Source: Alphaproteobacteria bacterium
Lineage (GTDB): Bacteria > Pseudomonadota > Alphaproteobacteria > JAVJVX01
DNA length: 64,000 nucleotides
Assembly (NCBI GenBank): GCA_040220875.1
Contig: JAVJVX010000009.1
Location: 186,001 to 250,000, forward strand
Reading direction: 5' to 3'
Program-made: the position numbers and the translations under genes
Notes under the pieces: generated by a model
Told to the model about the DNA's origin: nothing
Seen by the model: only the letters and a program-made list of their open reading frames with translations
Database searches by the model: none
In this document: positions 17,819 to 26,046 of the stretch, one piece after another
Position numbering within the stretch: position 1 is the stretch's first letter
Layout of the letters: each line of letters opens with the position of its first letter

Positions 17819-18727
17819 TTACGCAGCCGGCTCAAGAACCAGCGAGCCGTCGAGGAGCTCCTCGGCGAACATCTCCCCGGTCCGCGCCGCGGCCGCTGTC
17901 ATGATGTCCAGATTGCCCGAGTATTTGGGCAGATAATCCCCGAGACCTTCCACCTCCAGGTAGATGGAGACCCGATTTCCGTCGAAAACGGGGCCTTCCT
18001 TGATCCGATAGCCGGGGACGTAGCGCTGTACCTCCTTCAGCATATCCTGAATGGACTTGGTGATCGCTGCCTCGTCGGGTGTCGTCTCTGTCAGGCAGTG
18101 CACCGTGTCCCGCATAATCAGGGGTGGCTCCGCCGGATTGAGAATGATGATCGCCTTGCCTTCCTTGGCGCCACCAACTTTTGTGATGCCATCGGCGGTC
18201 GTCCTGGTGAATTCATCGATATTCTTTCGCGTGCCAGGGCCGGCGGACTTGGAGGCCACGGTCGCGACAATTTCACCGTATTTCACCGGCTGTACGCGCG
18301 ATACCGCTGCCACCATCGGAATTGTCGCCTGGCCGCCGCAGGAGACCATGTTGACGTTAAGCTCCCGCTTGCCGACATGATCCTTGAGATTGACAGGTGG
18401 CACGCAATACGGGCCGATCGCCGCCGGCGTGAGGTCGATGACAACGACATTGTAGGGCTTGAGCTTGTTCCACGTTTCCGGATGCACATAGGCGGACGTG
18501 GCGTCGAACACGATCTGAATATTGTCATCCTTGATATGCGGCAGCAGGCCGTCGATTCCATCGGGGGTGGTCTTGAGTCCCATGTCGCCAGCCCGCGCGA
18601 GGCCTTCCGACTTCGGGTCGATACCGACCATCCACACTGGATCGAGGACATCGCTTCGCTTTAGCTTGTACAAAAGGTCGGTATTGATGTTTCCCGAACC
18701 AACAAGCGCACATTTGATCTTGGCCAT
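17819..18727 (-). CDS. dmpF: Acetaldehyde dehydrogenase (acylating)
   Basis: A 302-residue CoA-acylating acetaldehyde dehydrogenase. It has the NAD-binding [10 protein letters not shown] near residue 10, and the catalytic cysteine in [14 protein letters not shown] (Cys130). It oxidises acetaldehyde from the aldolase to acetyl-CoA. The GSGNIN motif, instead of the common GSGNIG, is a small variation. Genes for its aldolase partner and the hydratase flank it with short gaps. Confidence 0.95.
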   Translation of the reverse strand: MAKIKCALVGSGNINTDLLYKLKRSDVLDPVWMVGIDPKSEGLARAGDMGLKTTPDGIDGLLPHIKDDNIQIVFDATSAYVHPETWNKLKPYNVVVIDLTPAAIGPYCVPPVNLKDHVGKRELNVNMVSCGGQATIPMVAAVSRVQPVKYGEIVATVASKSAGPGTRKNIDEFTRTTADGITKVGGAKEGKAIIILNPAEPPLIMRDTVHCLTETTPDEAAITKSIQDMLKEVQRYVPGYRIKEGPVFDGNRVSIYLEVEGLGDYLPKYSGNLDIMTAAAARTGEMFAEELLDGSLVLEPAA

Positions 18728-18753
18728 TGCGCCGCTCCTTCACTTACACCGAA

Positions 18754-19542
18754 TTACTCTTCAAACCTGACGCTGGCCGAGCCGATGCCGCCGACTTCGA
18801 CACGCAGGTGGTCCCCGGCTTGTGCCGGCACCAATGGCACAAGAGAGCCGGAAAGGATGACTTCCCCAGCCCGCAACGTGATGCCCAGACTGCCCAACAT
18901 GTTGGCAAGCCAGACTACGCAACTGACCGGCGACGACCCGAGCGCCGCGGCGCCCGCGCCGGTCGCAACGATCTCGCCGTTCTTCTCGAGGACCATGCCG
19001 CAAACACCAAGATCAACTTCGTCGACACCAACCGCGGTTCCACCGAGGACGAAAAGCCCGGACGACGCATTGTCGGATATGGTGTCCTGGATCTTGATTT
19101 TCCAATCCTTGATTCTGGAATCGACGATTTCGAAGCACGGCATAACGAAATCCGTGGCTGCGATCACGTCCGCCGCCGTCACGCCGGGTCCAGCAAGGTC
19201 CTTTTTCAAGATGAAGGCAATCTCGCCTTCCGCGCGCGGCTGCAACAGCGAGTTCGTCGGCAAGACGTCACCGTCACCGTAAACCATGCCGGACAGGAGG
19301 TGCCCGAAATCCGGCTGGTTGACATTCAGCATGTTCATGACGGCCTTGCTGGTCACGCCGATCTTCCAGCCGACGATCTCTTCCCCGTCCTTCAGGCGCC
19401 GGCTGATAACCCGTTCCTGTATTTTGTAGGCATCCTCGATCGTGATACTGCTGTCCCGCTCCGTCAGCGGCAGAACGGGCGTCGCGCTGCGGACGGCGTC
19501 GAAAAGCTCATCACCGAATTTGTTTATCTGCTTCGTATCCAT
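18754..19542 (-). CDS. dmpE: 2-oxopent-4-enoate hydratase
   Basis: A 262-residue hydratase of the same fold as the 15920-16708 decarboxylase, but with hydratase-type sequence: GWKIGVTSKAVMNMLNVNQPDFG, LLQPRAEGEIAFIL, and LSGSLVPLVPAQAGD. It adds water to 2-oxopent-4-enoate to give 4-hydroxy-2-oxovalerate. A GGCCTGCC/GGCAGGCC inverted repeat (19567-19587) lies just upstream of its start and may be an mRNA processing or stability element. Confidence 0.92.
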   Translation of the reverse strand: MDTKQINKFGDELFDAVRSATPVLPLTERDSSITIEDAYKIQERVISRRLKDGEEIVGWKIGVTSKAVMNMLNVNQPDFGHLLSGMVYGDGDVLPTNSLLQPRAEGEIAFILKKDLAGPGVTAADVIAATDFVMPCFEIVDSRIKDWKIKIQDTISDNASSGLFVLGGTAVGVDEVDLGVCGMVLEKNGEIVATGAGAAALGSSPVSCVVWLANMLGSLGITLRAGEVILSGSLVPLVPAQAGDHLRVEVGGIGSASVRFEE

Positions 19543-19672
19543 AGAACCTGGCGACTCTCGTTCGCGGGCCTGCCTCGTTGGCAGGCCGTGTCATTGCGGG
19601 AATATAGACGGCCGGACAAGGACTGATTTTGTCGAACCGCCCACTCGGTCCAGCTGACGGACCGGGCAGATC

Positions 19673-19700
19673 GCGGAACGGACAGAACTGTCCGTTCCGC
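19673..19700. repeat. Perfect 13-bp inverted repeat between dioxygenase and hydratase genes
   Basis: GCGGAACGGACAG and its exact complement are separated by two bases, ten bases after the dioxygenase stop. Neither strand shows a T-run, so it is not a standard terminator. In the transcript it would form a very stable hairpin that could protect the dioxygenase mRNA 3' end or mark a processing site. Confidence 0.6.
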
Positions 19701-19710
19701 CGCACTCAGC

Positions 19711-20643
19711 CTAGGTGACCACACCGAGGAAATTCTCGTTCAACTCCTGATCCACGTAGAAGATGGCGGACCCGAGATTACTGGTCATCCAAGTCAGCAC
19801 CGGCATGTCCGGATAGCGGATATAGCCGCCCGCGAACACCTCGTTCCGGTTCCCGGAAGGATCGAAGAAGTAGATCGTGGCGCCACGCGTAATCCCGTGG
19901 CGGGTTGGCCCGATATCGGTCGAGATCCTGTATTTCCCGATAATATCGCCTGCGTGGTAGATGTCCTGAACCGAGGGCAGGTTGAATGACACGTGATGCA
20001 GCTTGCCCGGCTCGGGATGGCTTACAAAGGCAATGTCGTGCGCCTTGTTGGAGCATGCAAGAAACGCACTTACCTGTGTGCCTGACTCGTCATCAATGAT
20101 CTGTTCCGTCAGCTCGAAACCAAGTGCCTCGATGAGGAACTTGGCCGTTTCGGGAATATTCGGCCCATAGAGCAACACGTGGTCCGTTCTGGTCGGCGCC
20201 ATGCCCTTGACGACGGCGGGATCCGGCAACACTTCGGGGTTGGTCGTCGGGATCGTGTTCCCGTTCTGCTCCTTTTCCGCGTAGAGCTGCATTGTGTGTC
20301 CCGACGGAATCTGGAACTGGATGCGCCGCCCGCTCTTCGGGTAGACCCCGGCGTCGATCCGCTCCACGGGGACGCCTGCAGCCGCGACCCGTTTTTCAAG
20401 CGCTGTCAGGGTCTCATCATCCAGAACCTTGAAGGCGAAATAATCAATGCCGGCCTCGTTGGTTTCGCGCAGAACGACGCTGTGGTGGTCATGCTCGTCC
20501 CATGCCTTGAGATAGGCTTGGCCGTCCTTGTCACGCATGACTTCGCTGAGGCCGATATAATCGGTGTAATGAGTCAGCGTCTTGTCAAGGTCAAGGACCC
20601 TGAGTGCGACTTCGCCGAGTCGCAGAACTCCGTTGACCGTCAT
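19711..20643 (-). CDS. xylE: Catechol 2,3-dioxygenase (extradiol)
   Basis: A 310-residue type I extradiol dioxygenase with two vicinal-oxygen-chelate domains. The iron ligands are His155 (TRTDHVLLYG), His216/217 (LHHVSF) and Glu268 (GNRNEVFAGGY). The diagnostic stretch GPTRHGITRG...YFFDPSGNRNE is intact. Length and pattern match XylE/DmpB, which open catechol to 2-hydroxymuconate semialdehyde. Its ATG overlaps the ferredoxin stop by four bases (ATGA), the usual xylT-xylE arrangement. Confidence 0.95.
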   Translation of the reverse strand: MTVNGVLRLGEVALRVLDLDKTLTHYTDYIGLSEVMRDKDGQAYLKAWDEHDHHSVVLRETNEAGIDYFAFKVLDDETLTALEKRVAAAGVPVERIDAGVYPKSGRRIQFQIPSGHTMQLYAEKEQNGNTIPTTNPEVLPDPAVVKGMAPTRTDHVLLYGPNIPETAKFLIEALGFELTEQIIDDESGTQVSAFLACSNKAHDIAFVSHPEPGKLHHVSFNLPSVQDIYHAGDIIGKYRISTDIGPTRHGITRGATIYFFDPSGNRNEVFAGGYIRYPDMPVLTWMTSNLGSAIFYVDQELNENFLGVVT

Positions 20644-21023
20644 GTCTTTCCCTCCGTCTGGGGGGTGGATCTTCTGTTGCCACCCTGGTTCGTTGGCTTG
20701 TCAGGTTTATGGCCCGCATATCCAGTCGGGTCAAACGCCCTCACGATCTTGCCTAGTACCTTAATTCTAATGTCGCTCTCCGGAAAGGCCCGACAAGCCA
20801 AAAAAATCCCGCTTTTTTCGTCTTTTTCAGTGACATGAGCCCGACTCATTTTCAGGGTTCGAACCTTGCCTTCAAGCAACCTGACCTTGCAGATACCGCA
20901 GCCCCCGCCGCGGCATCCTACGGGAATTCCCTTGCGCCCGAGAGCTTGCATGCCACGGAGGATGTCCTTGCCTGGAGGGCAGATGAATTCCTCTCCCGTA
21001 TCCTCGATCTTTACCTTCGCCAC
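20640..21023 (-). CDS. xylT: XylT-type 2Fe-2S ferredoxin
   Basis: A 127-residue plant-type ferredoxin. Cysteines 37, 42 and 45 (CRGGGCGIC) and Cys77 (FLACRAF) hold the 2Fe-2S cluster. XylT/DmpQ ferredoxins reduce the iron of catechol 2,3-dioxygenase when it is oxidised by substituted catechols, and the four-base overlap with the dioxygenase fits that role. It starts with GTG behind an AAGAAGG site. A C-terminal tail of about 30 polar residues (from about residue 98) extends past the domain. It is the first gene of the operon. Confidence 0.92.
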   Translation of the reverse strand: MAKVKIEDTGEEFICPPGKDILRGMQALGRKGIPVGCRGGGCGICKVRLLEGKVRTLKMSRAHVTEKDEKSGIFLACRAFPESDIRIKVLGKIVRAFDPTGYAGHKPDKPTNQGGNRRSTPQTEGKT

Positions 21024-21094
21024 GCTGGCCTTCTTTCGCTTCCTGACATTTCCCCGTCCGTCTTTTCAGTCCGGTCAAAGCCGAAACTGTCCAT

Positions 21095-21108
21095 ATTTGG
21101 TTCCAAAT
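21095..21108. promoter_or_regulatory. Palindrome ATTTGGTTCCAAAT upstream of the meta-cleavage operon
   Basis: A perfect 14-base palindrome located 72 bases upstream of the ferredoxin start in the 222-base region before the operon. Its position suits an operator for a catabolic regulator. No regulator gene is adjacent, so its binding protein is unknown. Confidence 0.4.
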
Positions 21109-21245
21109 TTTTCGAGCACCGCGCCGCACCGGACCGGCTTATTCGGCATCCGTAACCGACCGGCGGGCATTGGAAAAGGGCGCGACGGAAGTTCCGTCCC
21201 CCTGGGCGTTTCTGAAGCGCAGAATGCTGGGGGAAATCACCGCGA

Positions 21246-22508
21246 TCAGCGGGCGGCCAGAGCCTTGAGGGCCTCCAGGCTGACTTCTTCCGGCGCGAGA
21301 TCTCCATTCAGGGAATCTATATCCGACACCCAGGCTGTGGCCAGATCCTCGCTACGGTCAATAACCAGGCCCCACACGGCCTCCGTCACCTGTCGCCCGT
21401 CCGCGGCGGTCTGGGTCCGGAAACCCTGGGAAAGATCGCGCCAGAACCGGCCGTCACGGTCATACGCCTCACCACGATAAATCTGCCAGCCGGCCTGATC
21501 GATATATATCACCTTCCGGCCATAACGATGGCTTTCCGGCGGGATGGCTTCGATGACGTAAACCTTGCGTGCTTCCCACCTGTCGACCGGATTCCACCCG
21601 GGGCTCGCCGCCAAATCAAAGCGGGGAAATTCCTGGCCCCCTCCGTTCTCGGAAGGCTTCCAGGAAACCCCTTGGCTATGCCGCGAGACAAGCAGCCTGC
21701 GTTCCCCCAGAAGGCGGATGGTTTCATACCAGGTCGGGTATGCGCCAAAGATGCCAACATCGTCCCCTGCCTGAACCGTCCCTTCCATATCCTCAACCCA
21801 GACATCTCCGGGCACTTCCATCGGCGGGCCGAAACCCGGAATATAAATCCAGCCTTCCGATGGCGCGCCCGTATCGAGGTGGCGCACGAAGTTTCCGAAC
21901 CCGGCAACCTGCTGTGGCGCAAGCCCGGTGACGAGAATCTTTCTCAGGGTTTCGAGGTCGCCGTTTGCGTCCTGCCTTTTCGATATTGCGCCTTTCACCC
22001 TGAATCGCTTGAAGCTGAAAATCGAGACAGACTGCAGCCCGTCATTCTTGCCTATATTGAGTGATGCCAGCCGGCCTTCGAACCGGTCAGCGCCCTGATG
22101 ACCATAGACCGCGTTCCAGATAATCCGCCATCCGGCGTCCGGGCTTTGTCCTTGCACATCGGGAAACGGTGCGCCCGAGACCCAGCCCGTCACCCTTTTG
22201 GTTTCGGGGTCCAGCACGGTTGCGGGTGGATTTTTCCGGGTCAGGGCGAGATATAACTCATCCGCCTGCTCCCGTGTCGTCGGCCCCACATTCATCACGA
22301 GACCATCGCCCCGGATCCGAGCCAATTGCTGTGCCGTCAGCGCGTCGGCGGCCTTTGTCCCGTCCGGGAGGAGAACCCCGTCTGCCAGGGTCTCGGCATC
22401 GATCCGAATTGTATCCGTCGCGGAGGCCGAGGCTGAAGTCAGCGCGACTATCGCGCATAAACCTCCGAATATCCGCAATCGACGCCACAAGCGACAAGAA
22501 ATCCGCAT
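21246..22508 (-). CDS. DUF1329 family secreted protein
   Basis: A 420-residue protein with a signal peptide (RRLRIFGGLCAIVALTSASASA) followed by the DUF1329 domain, whose fold is LolA/LolB-like. Visible landmarks are PFPDVQGQSPDAGWRIIWN, a central PTWYETIRLLGERRLL and the late VYVIEAIPPESHRYGRK. DUF1329 genes recur beside RND exporters, Ycf48-like proteins and DUF1302 porins, and probably handle hydrophobic molecules across the periplasm; the function is not proven. GGAG is well spaced before the ATG. A second DUF1329 is at 26548-27864 and the RND/Ycf48 pair is at the left edge. Confidence 0.85.
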   Translation of the reverse strand: MRISCRLWRRLRIFGGLCAIVALTSASASATDTIRIDAETLADGVLLPDGTKAADALTAQQLARIRGDGLVMNVGPTTREQADELYLALTRKNPPATVLDPETKRVTGWVSGAPFPDVQGQSPDAGWRIIWNAVYGHQGADRFEGRLASLNIGKNDGLQSVSIFSFKRFRVKGAISKRQDANGDLETLRKILVTGLAPQQVAGFGNFVRHLDTGAPSEGWIYIPGFGPPMEVPGDVWVEDMEGTVQAGDDVGIFGAYPTWYETIRLLGERRLLVSRHSQGVSWKPSENGGGQEFPRFDLAASPGWNPVDRWEARKVYVIEAIPPESHRYGRKVIYIDQAGWQIYRGEAYDRDGRFWRDLSQGFRTQTAADGRQVTEAVWGLVIDRSEDLATAWVSDIDSLNGDLAPEEVSLEALKALAAR

Positions 22509-22658
22509 CAGTACTCCGCGAGAAAACCGATCCTATGCCCATCTATGACCGCGGCAGGCGATACACCGGGCGACACACGCTGTTTCAGCCGTCCGATCAT
22601 GTCCAATTGGCCCGCTCACGGCAATACGGCTAGCAAGCAAAAGCCTGAAACAAAAAGA

Positions 22659-22679
22659 AAGGGGGCCAATGGCCCCCTT
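22659..22679 (-). terminator. Rho-independent terminator downstream of the histone-like gene
   Basis: A nine-base stem (AAGGGGGCC with GGCCCCCTT) with a three-base loop, followed on the minus strand by TCTTTTTG. It lies 44 bases after the stop that would end a frameshifted histone-like product (22724) but 138 bases after the annotated stop (22818). Confidence 0.78.
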
Positions 22680-22723
22680 CCGTCTCTGCTGCGACCGGTC
22701 CCGTTTCCGGCGTGGGCCAGGCG

Positions 22724-22820
22724 TTAAGCCTGTCTGTTGCCGAAGCGGCCGTGAAATACGACCGTGTAGGGCGACTTTGCTTTCGCGCCGCCGCCCTTGC
22801 GGGACTTAGTTACAGGGTTA
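22724..22820 (-). other. Possible frameshifted C-terminal extension of the histone-like protein
   Basis: Directly after the run of nine A residues that encodes the last lysines, the -1 frame stays open for about 32 codons: it encodes NNPVTKSRKGGGAKAKSP, then YTVVFHGRFGNRQA, then TAA at 22724. The codons are GC-rich in third position like real genes here. A AAA AAA is a classic slippery heptamer. A single-base length error in the A run would also fuse the two frames. The downstream terminator fits this later stop better. Confidence 0.5.
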
Positions 22821-23147
22821 TTTTTTTTTGGTGGTCGTCCGCTTGCGGGCGGGCGCCTTGCGCTTGGCGGCCTTCTTAGCCGTCTTGCGCTTCGGTGCCT
22901 TGCGCTTCGCAGTCTTGCGCTTAGCGGCCTTCTTCGCGGTCTTGCGCTTTGGCGCCTTACGCTTAGCGGCCTTCTTAGCGGTCTTGCGCTTCGGCGCCTT
23001 ACGCTTAGCGGCCTTCTTGGCGACTTTGCGCTTAGCGACTTTACGCTTTGCGACTTTACGCTTCGTCGTCTTACGGACAGCCTTCCGCTTCGGCGCCTTG
23101 CGCTTAGCGGCCTTCTTCCGTGTGGTTTTCTTCGTCGTAGCGGCCAT
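22818..23147 (-). CDS. Histone H1-like lysine/alanine-rich DNA-binding protein
   Basis: A 109-residue very basic protein built almost entirely of K, R, A, P and T. After MAATTKKTTRKK it carries repeats of a 14-residue unit AAKRKAPKRKTAKK (a 42-base tandem DNA repeat), with one copy carrying a five-residue insertion (TAKRK). It resembles the C-terminal tail of histone H1 and bacterial H1-like proteins that bind and compact DNA. The start is ATG with GGGGAG six bases upstream. The reading frame ends AAA AAA AAA TAA, and a frameshift at this run would add about 32 residues. The low-complexity sequence gives no other functional clue. Confidence 0.82.
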   Translation of the reverse strand: MAATTKKTTRKKAAKRKAPKRKAVRKTTKRKVAKRKVAKRKVAKKAAKRKAPKRKTAKKAAKRKAPKRKTAKKAAKRKTAKRKAPKRKTAKKAAKRKAPARKRTTTKKK

Positions 23148-23861
23148 GCCGAGCTCCCCTCGTTGCCGGATGGTAATTGAACTTAGTCTACTGGGAATTC
23201 CTCAAACAAATAAAATTCAGAAACCAGCAAGTTAAGTTCCTAATCGGAATCGGTTAATAAAACATTACTTATCCTTTGTCTATAGTAAGTTAAATCTAGA
23301 ACTCAGGACCGAATCGGTGACTTGCCGGCAGTCTTGAATCCTTCGACCCCATGATTCGACATTTCAGCACCGCGCGAGAATTCTATATTCGGCCGGTCAT
23401 TTCAGAGCCCAATGGAGAGAACCGCCCTCCAGACCTTGCAATTAACCAACCCCGTCTTTGAAGTCGAAGAATGAATTCTTGGCAAAACGGGAAATTACCT
23501 GCCCGGTTATTCATGCGTTTTTTATCTTTTAAAAACAGTTACTTAGAATGTGACACTTGGAAATTTCGGCGCGCTGCCAACGGGTTGCGGAACTCCCTCT
23601 CGGGCGTGTCGGCCTGGATCTGTCCCCGGCCCCGCGGCCCTTCTTTCCATACATCGCAGCGCAACCAAAAAATCGCGCGCTCTTCCCCCTCGACCTTCCG
23701 AAACAGCCGAAGTCGAGCCGGCAGGAATGCAGCCGATGCCAGGATCGGGGATTGCCTCCCTACTAATTTTTTTTCTGGCCGCCTAAATTAGGGCAACCTT
23801 TGACGGGGGGATTTCCGTACCCCGAAACGCCACCGACGTCCCCGGAAGGAGCGAACGAAAA
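23148..23861. other. 714-base gene-free, AT-richer region
   Basis: I find no convincing gene on either strand. The first ~400 bases next to the histone-like gene are clearly AT-richer than the surroundings (runs such as ATAAAATTCAG, TTAATAAAACATTACTTATC). They probably carry its promoter on the minus strand. The frames that stay open on the plus strand lack ribosome sites and have non-coding composition. The last part is the leader of the DUF1326 gene. Confidence 0.5.
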
Positions 23862-24482
23862 ATGGCCAAGAGCGACTGGAAGGTTTCTGGACGATATCTG
23901 GAGGCATGCAGCTGCGCCTACCTTTGCCCCTGCATCGTTACCAATATGAGTGCTCCAGCCACACAGCCCTTCTGCAAAGTGGTCATGGGCTTTCAGATCG
24001 AAACAGGCTATTTCGACGAGATTCCGCTGGCCGGCCTGGCATTCGTCCTCGTATCGGAGACGCCCGCGATAATGGCTGAAGGCAACTGGAAGGTAGGGCT
24101 GATCGTCGACGAGCGCGCGTCCGATGCACAGGTGGAAGCCCTGTCGGCAATCACCAGCGGAAAATCGGGCGGCCCGCTGACACCTCTCTCTCCCCTGATC
24201 GGGGAATTCCTCGGCATCGAGCGCAAACCGGTCGAAATCTTTTGGGACGGGCTGCGTTGCGGTCTCCAGGCTGCCGATGCCGTGGATATTGGGGTCGAAG
24301 GAACACCCAGCGCGGTGGCTGATGGCGAGCCCATTTATCTGGAGAATACCCTGCATCCCGCCAACAAGCGGCTGGCGCTGGGGCGGGCCGTGCGCAACCG
24401 GATCACAGCCTTCGGAATAGAGTGGCTGGATGACAGCGGTGAAACCAACGGCCACTTCGCCCCGTTCAATTGGCACTCATAG
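23862..24482 (+). CDS. DUF1326 domain-containing protein
   Basis: A 206-residue protein whose N-terminus W-KVSGRYLEACSCAYLCPC is the DUF1326 signature. Four cysteines cluster near residues 16-37 (CSC, CPC, FCK), suggesting a metal or Fe-S site. The rest is beta-rich, with FLGIERKPVEIFWDGLRCGL. The family's function is unknown. GGAAGGAG precedes the ATG by ten bases. It ends two bases before the stop of the convergent YgjP-like gene. Confidence 0.82.
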   Translation: MAKSDWKVSGRYLEACSCAYLCPCIVTNMSAPATQPFCKVVMGFQIETGYFDEIPLAGLAFVLVSETPAIMAEGNWKVGLIVDERASDAQVEALSAITSGKSGGPLTPLSPLIGEFLGIERKPVEIFWDGLRCGLQAADAVDIGVEGTPSAVADGEPIYLENTLHPANKRLALGRAVRNRITAFGIEWLDDSGETNGHFAPFNWHS

Positions 24483-24484
24483 CC

Positions 24485-25258
24485 TCAAGGCAATTCGGGC
24501 TCACATTGACCGTAGCGGTAGAGCGCCGGCCCGTTTTTCCGAAGCCACTCCTGGGCCGGCCGAAACTCTCCCACGAGGGTTTTCACGAGAGCCCAGAAAT
24601 TACGACCGTGGTTCATCTCCCGGAGATGGGCCACCTCATGCGCGACCACATAATCCAATACCATTTCCGGTGCAAAAATCAGTCGCCATGAGAACCTCAA
24701 ATCCCCTTCGTATGAGCAACTACCCCATCGGGATTTCGTATCGGACACGATAATCCTCCGGTAGCTGGCCCCTAACTGGACGACACCGGCCTGGGCCCGG
24801 ACACGGATTTCCCGCTCGGCTTGCTGCCGGAGCCAGAGACCAATTCTTTCCGGCAATGTTTCCGCGGGGCCATCGATTTCCAGGAAATCTTCCGTCGGCA
24901 GGATGAAGCCCGCCTCACCCGGCCTACACCTTATGGTCAAGGACTGCCCCAGGAACGGGATCTCGACACCTTCCTGAAACGGTACCGGGGCGGGAAGCTC
25001 GTCGAGACTGGCGGCGATCCAGTCCCCTCTCTCCGTCACGAATGCCAGTCCCTCAGCCAGAAGGCCGGGGCGCGGCAGGACCAGTTCGATGCCGGCAAAA
25101 TGCGGCGAGACCGAGATCAGAATGCGACGGGCCCGAGGATTGACCCGGACTCGAAGGGGAACCTGCCGCCCCTTCTTCAGCCGGAGCAGGGATGGTCCCG
25201 ACAAAAGCTGCGCCATATGGGCTCCCGAGCAGGCCGGTCGTGATTTGGCAGTCATCAT
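24485..25258 (-). CDS. YgjP-like M48-type metallopeptidase (DUF45)
   Basis: A 257-residue protein with the YgjP/DUF45 pattern: KSRWGSCS, LDYVVAHEVAHLREMNHGRNFW. The HEVAH motif (His207, Glu208, His211) and His217 form a zinc site as in SprT/WSS1-type proteases. The N-terminal half is a beta-rich domain ([16 protein letters not shown]). The role of bacterial YgjP is not settled; protein turnover is the family expectation. The start could also be Met15. Confidence 0.83.
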   Translation of the reverse strand: MMTAKSRPACSGAHMAQLLSGPSLLRLKKGRQVPLRVRVNPRARRILISVSPHFAGIELVLPRPGLLAEGLAFVTERGDWIAASLDELPAPVPFQEGVEIPFLGQSLTIRCRPGEAGFILPTEDFLEIDGPAETLPERIGLWLRQQAEREIRVRAQAGVVQLGASYRRIIVSDTKSRWGSCSYEGDLRFSWRLIFAPEMVLDYVVAHEVAHLREMNHGRNFWALVKTLVGEFRPAQEWLRKNGPALYRYGQCEPELP

Positions 25259-25559
25259 GCCGGCTCTTCGTCAGACGCATAAATGCCTGCGTGTATCTCC
25301 AATATTTTGTAGGTATCAGACTGCAAGATCGCAAGCAATTGCGGTTTCCGAAAGGCTCCTTGGGAAGAATACTCAGCGTGTCGGTGATCCTGACAGGCGT
25401 CAAAACGCGATCCCCGTTGATTTTGGAGGAACGCTCAGTCACTCTCCCAAGGTGCTTCCGAAAAATATGAGGGCCGGGCTGGAGCAAGAGTATGGAAGCG
25501 CGTTTTTGAGGCTGGTGGCAGCCCCTGGCCTCTTCTGACGACCAGTACGAGTAAATTCC
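25259..25559. other. Gene-free 301-base divergent region before the cold-shock gene
   Basis: No gene is supported here. It separates the YgjP-like start from the cold-shock start and likely holds both promoters and a long 5' leader for the cold-shock mRNA, as is common for csp genes. I see no clear riboswitch or hairpin-terminator. Confidence 0.4.
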
Positions 25560-25835
25560 ATGTCAAATGAGGAATCCGCGGCAGAAGGCGGATCGCTCGT
25601 TGTCGGGAAGATAAAGTGGTTCAACCCTGAAAAGGGTTATGGCTTCGTCATCCCCGATGATGGGACTCCGGACGCCTTCCTCCACATCTCGGTATTGAAG
25701 GATGCTCAACTGCGAGACGCTCCTGAGGGGTCGGTCATAAAGTGTGAAATTGAGCAGGCGCAAAAAGGACGGCAGGTAGTCAAAATCGTCGAGCTTGATA
25801 CCAGCACAGCGGTAAAACGAGGGGCACGCGACTAG
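25560..25835 (+). CDS. Cold-shock-domain protein
   Basis: A 91-residue protein with one cold-shock domain. Both RNA-binding motifs are visible: KGYGFV (RNP1) and DAFLHIS (RNP2, with H-I in place of V-H). It begins with a 13-residue acidic stretch and ends with a short basic tail. CspA-type proteins bind single-stranded RNA and melt structure. The motif order G-IKWFNPEKGYGFV matches alphaproteobacterial members. Confidence 0.9.
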   Translation: MSNEESAAEGGSLVVGKIKWFNPEKGYGFVIPDDGTPDAFLHISVLKDAQLRDAPEGSVIKCEIEQAQKGRQVVKIVELDTSTAVKRGARD

Positions 25836-26046
25836 GGGGGTCCGAGCGATCAGTTGACGCTTCGGCTCTGAGTGCCGGGGCGCTTGATACCCGGCCGGGC
25901 GGAGCGGCTCAGCAGGAATGGCGAAGCTGCGACTTTAGTCGTCGCAGTGAGAAACATCTCAGCGTCTTTGACGTGGGGTTCGAGGACGACGCGACAGCCA
26001 TCCGCCTGCTCACGGGCCCGGCCCGCCGGCCCTCCTCCGCGCGCTG

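Noticed and set aside
22818-23120. CRISPR-like array suggested by regular repeats
   Set aside because: The 42-base repeats are codon repeats of a Lys/Ala protein, without unique spacers or cas genes.
22797-23235. Leucine-rich plus-strand frames opposite the histone-like gene
   Set aside because: They are antisense images of the Lys/Ala repeat. The minus-strand gene has the ribosome site and terminator.
23471-23791. A 106-codon plus-strand frame in the gene-free region
   Set aside because: No ribosome site, cysteine/arginine/serine-rich random-like composition, and no homology pattern.
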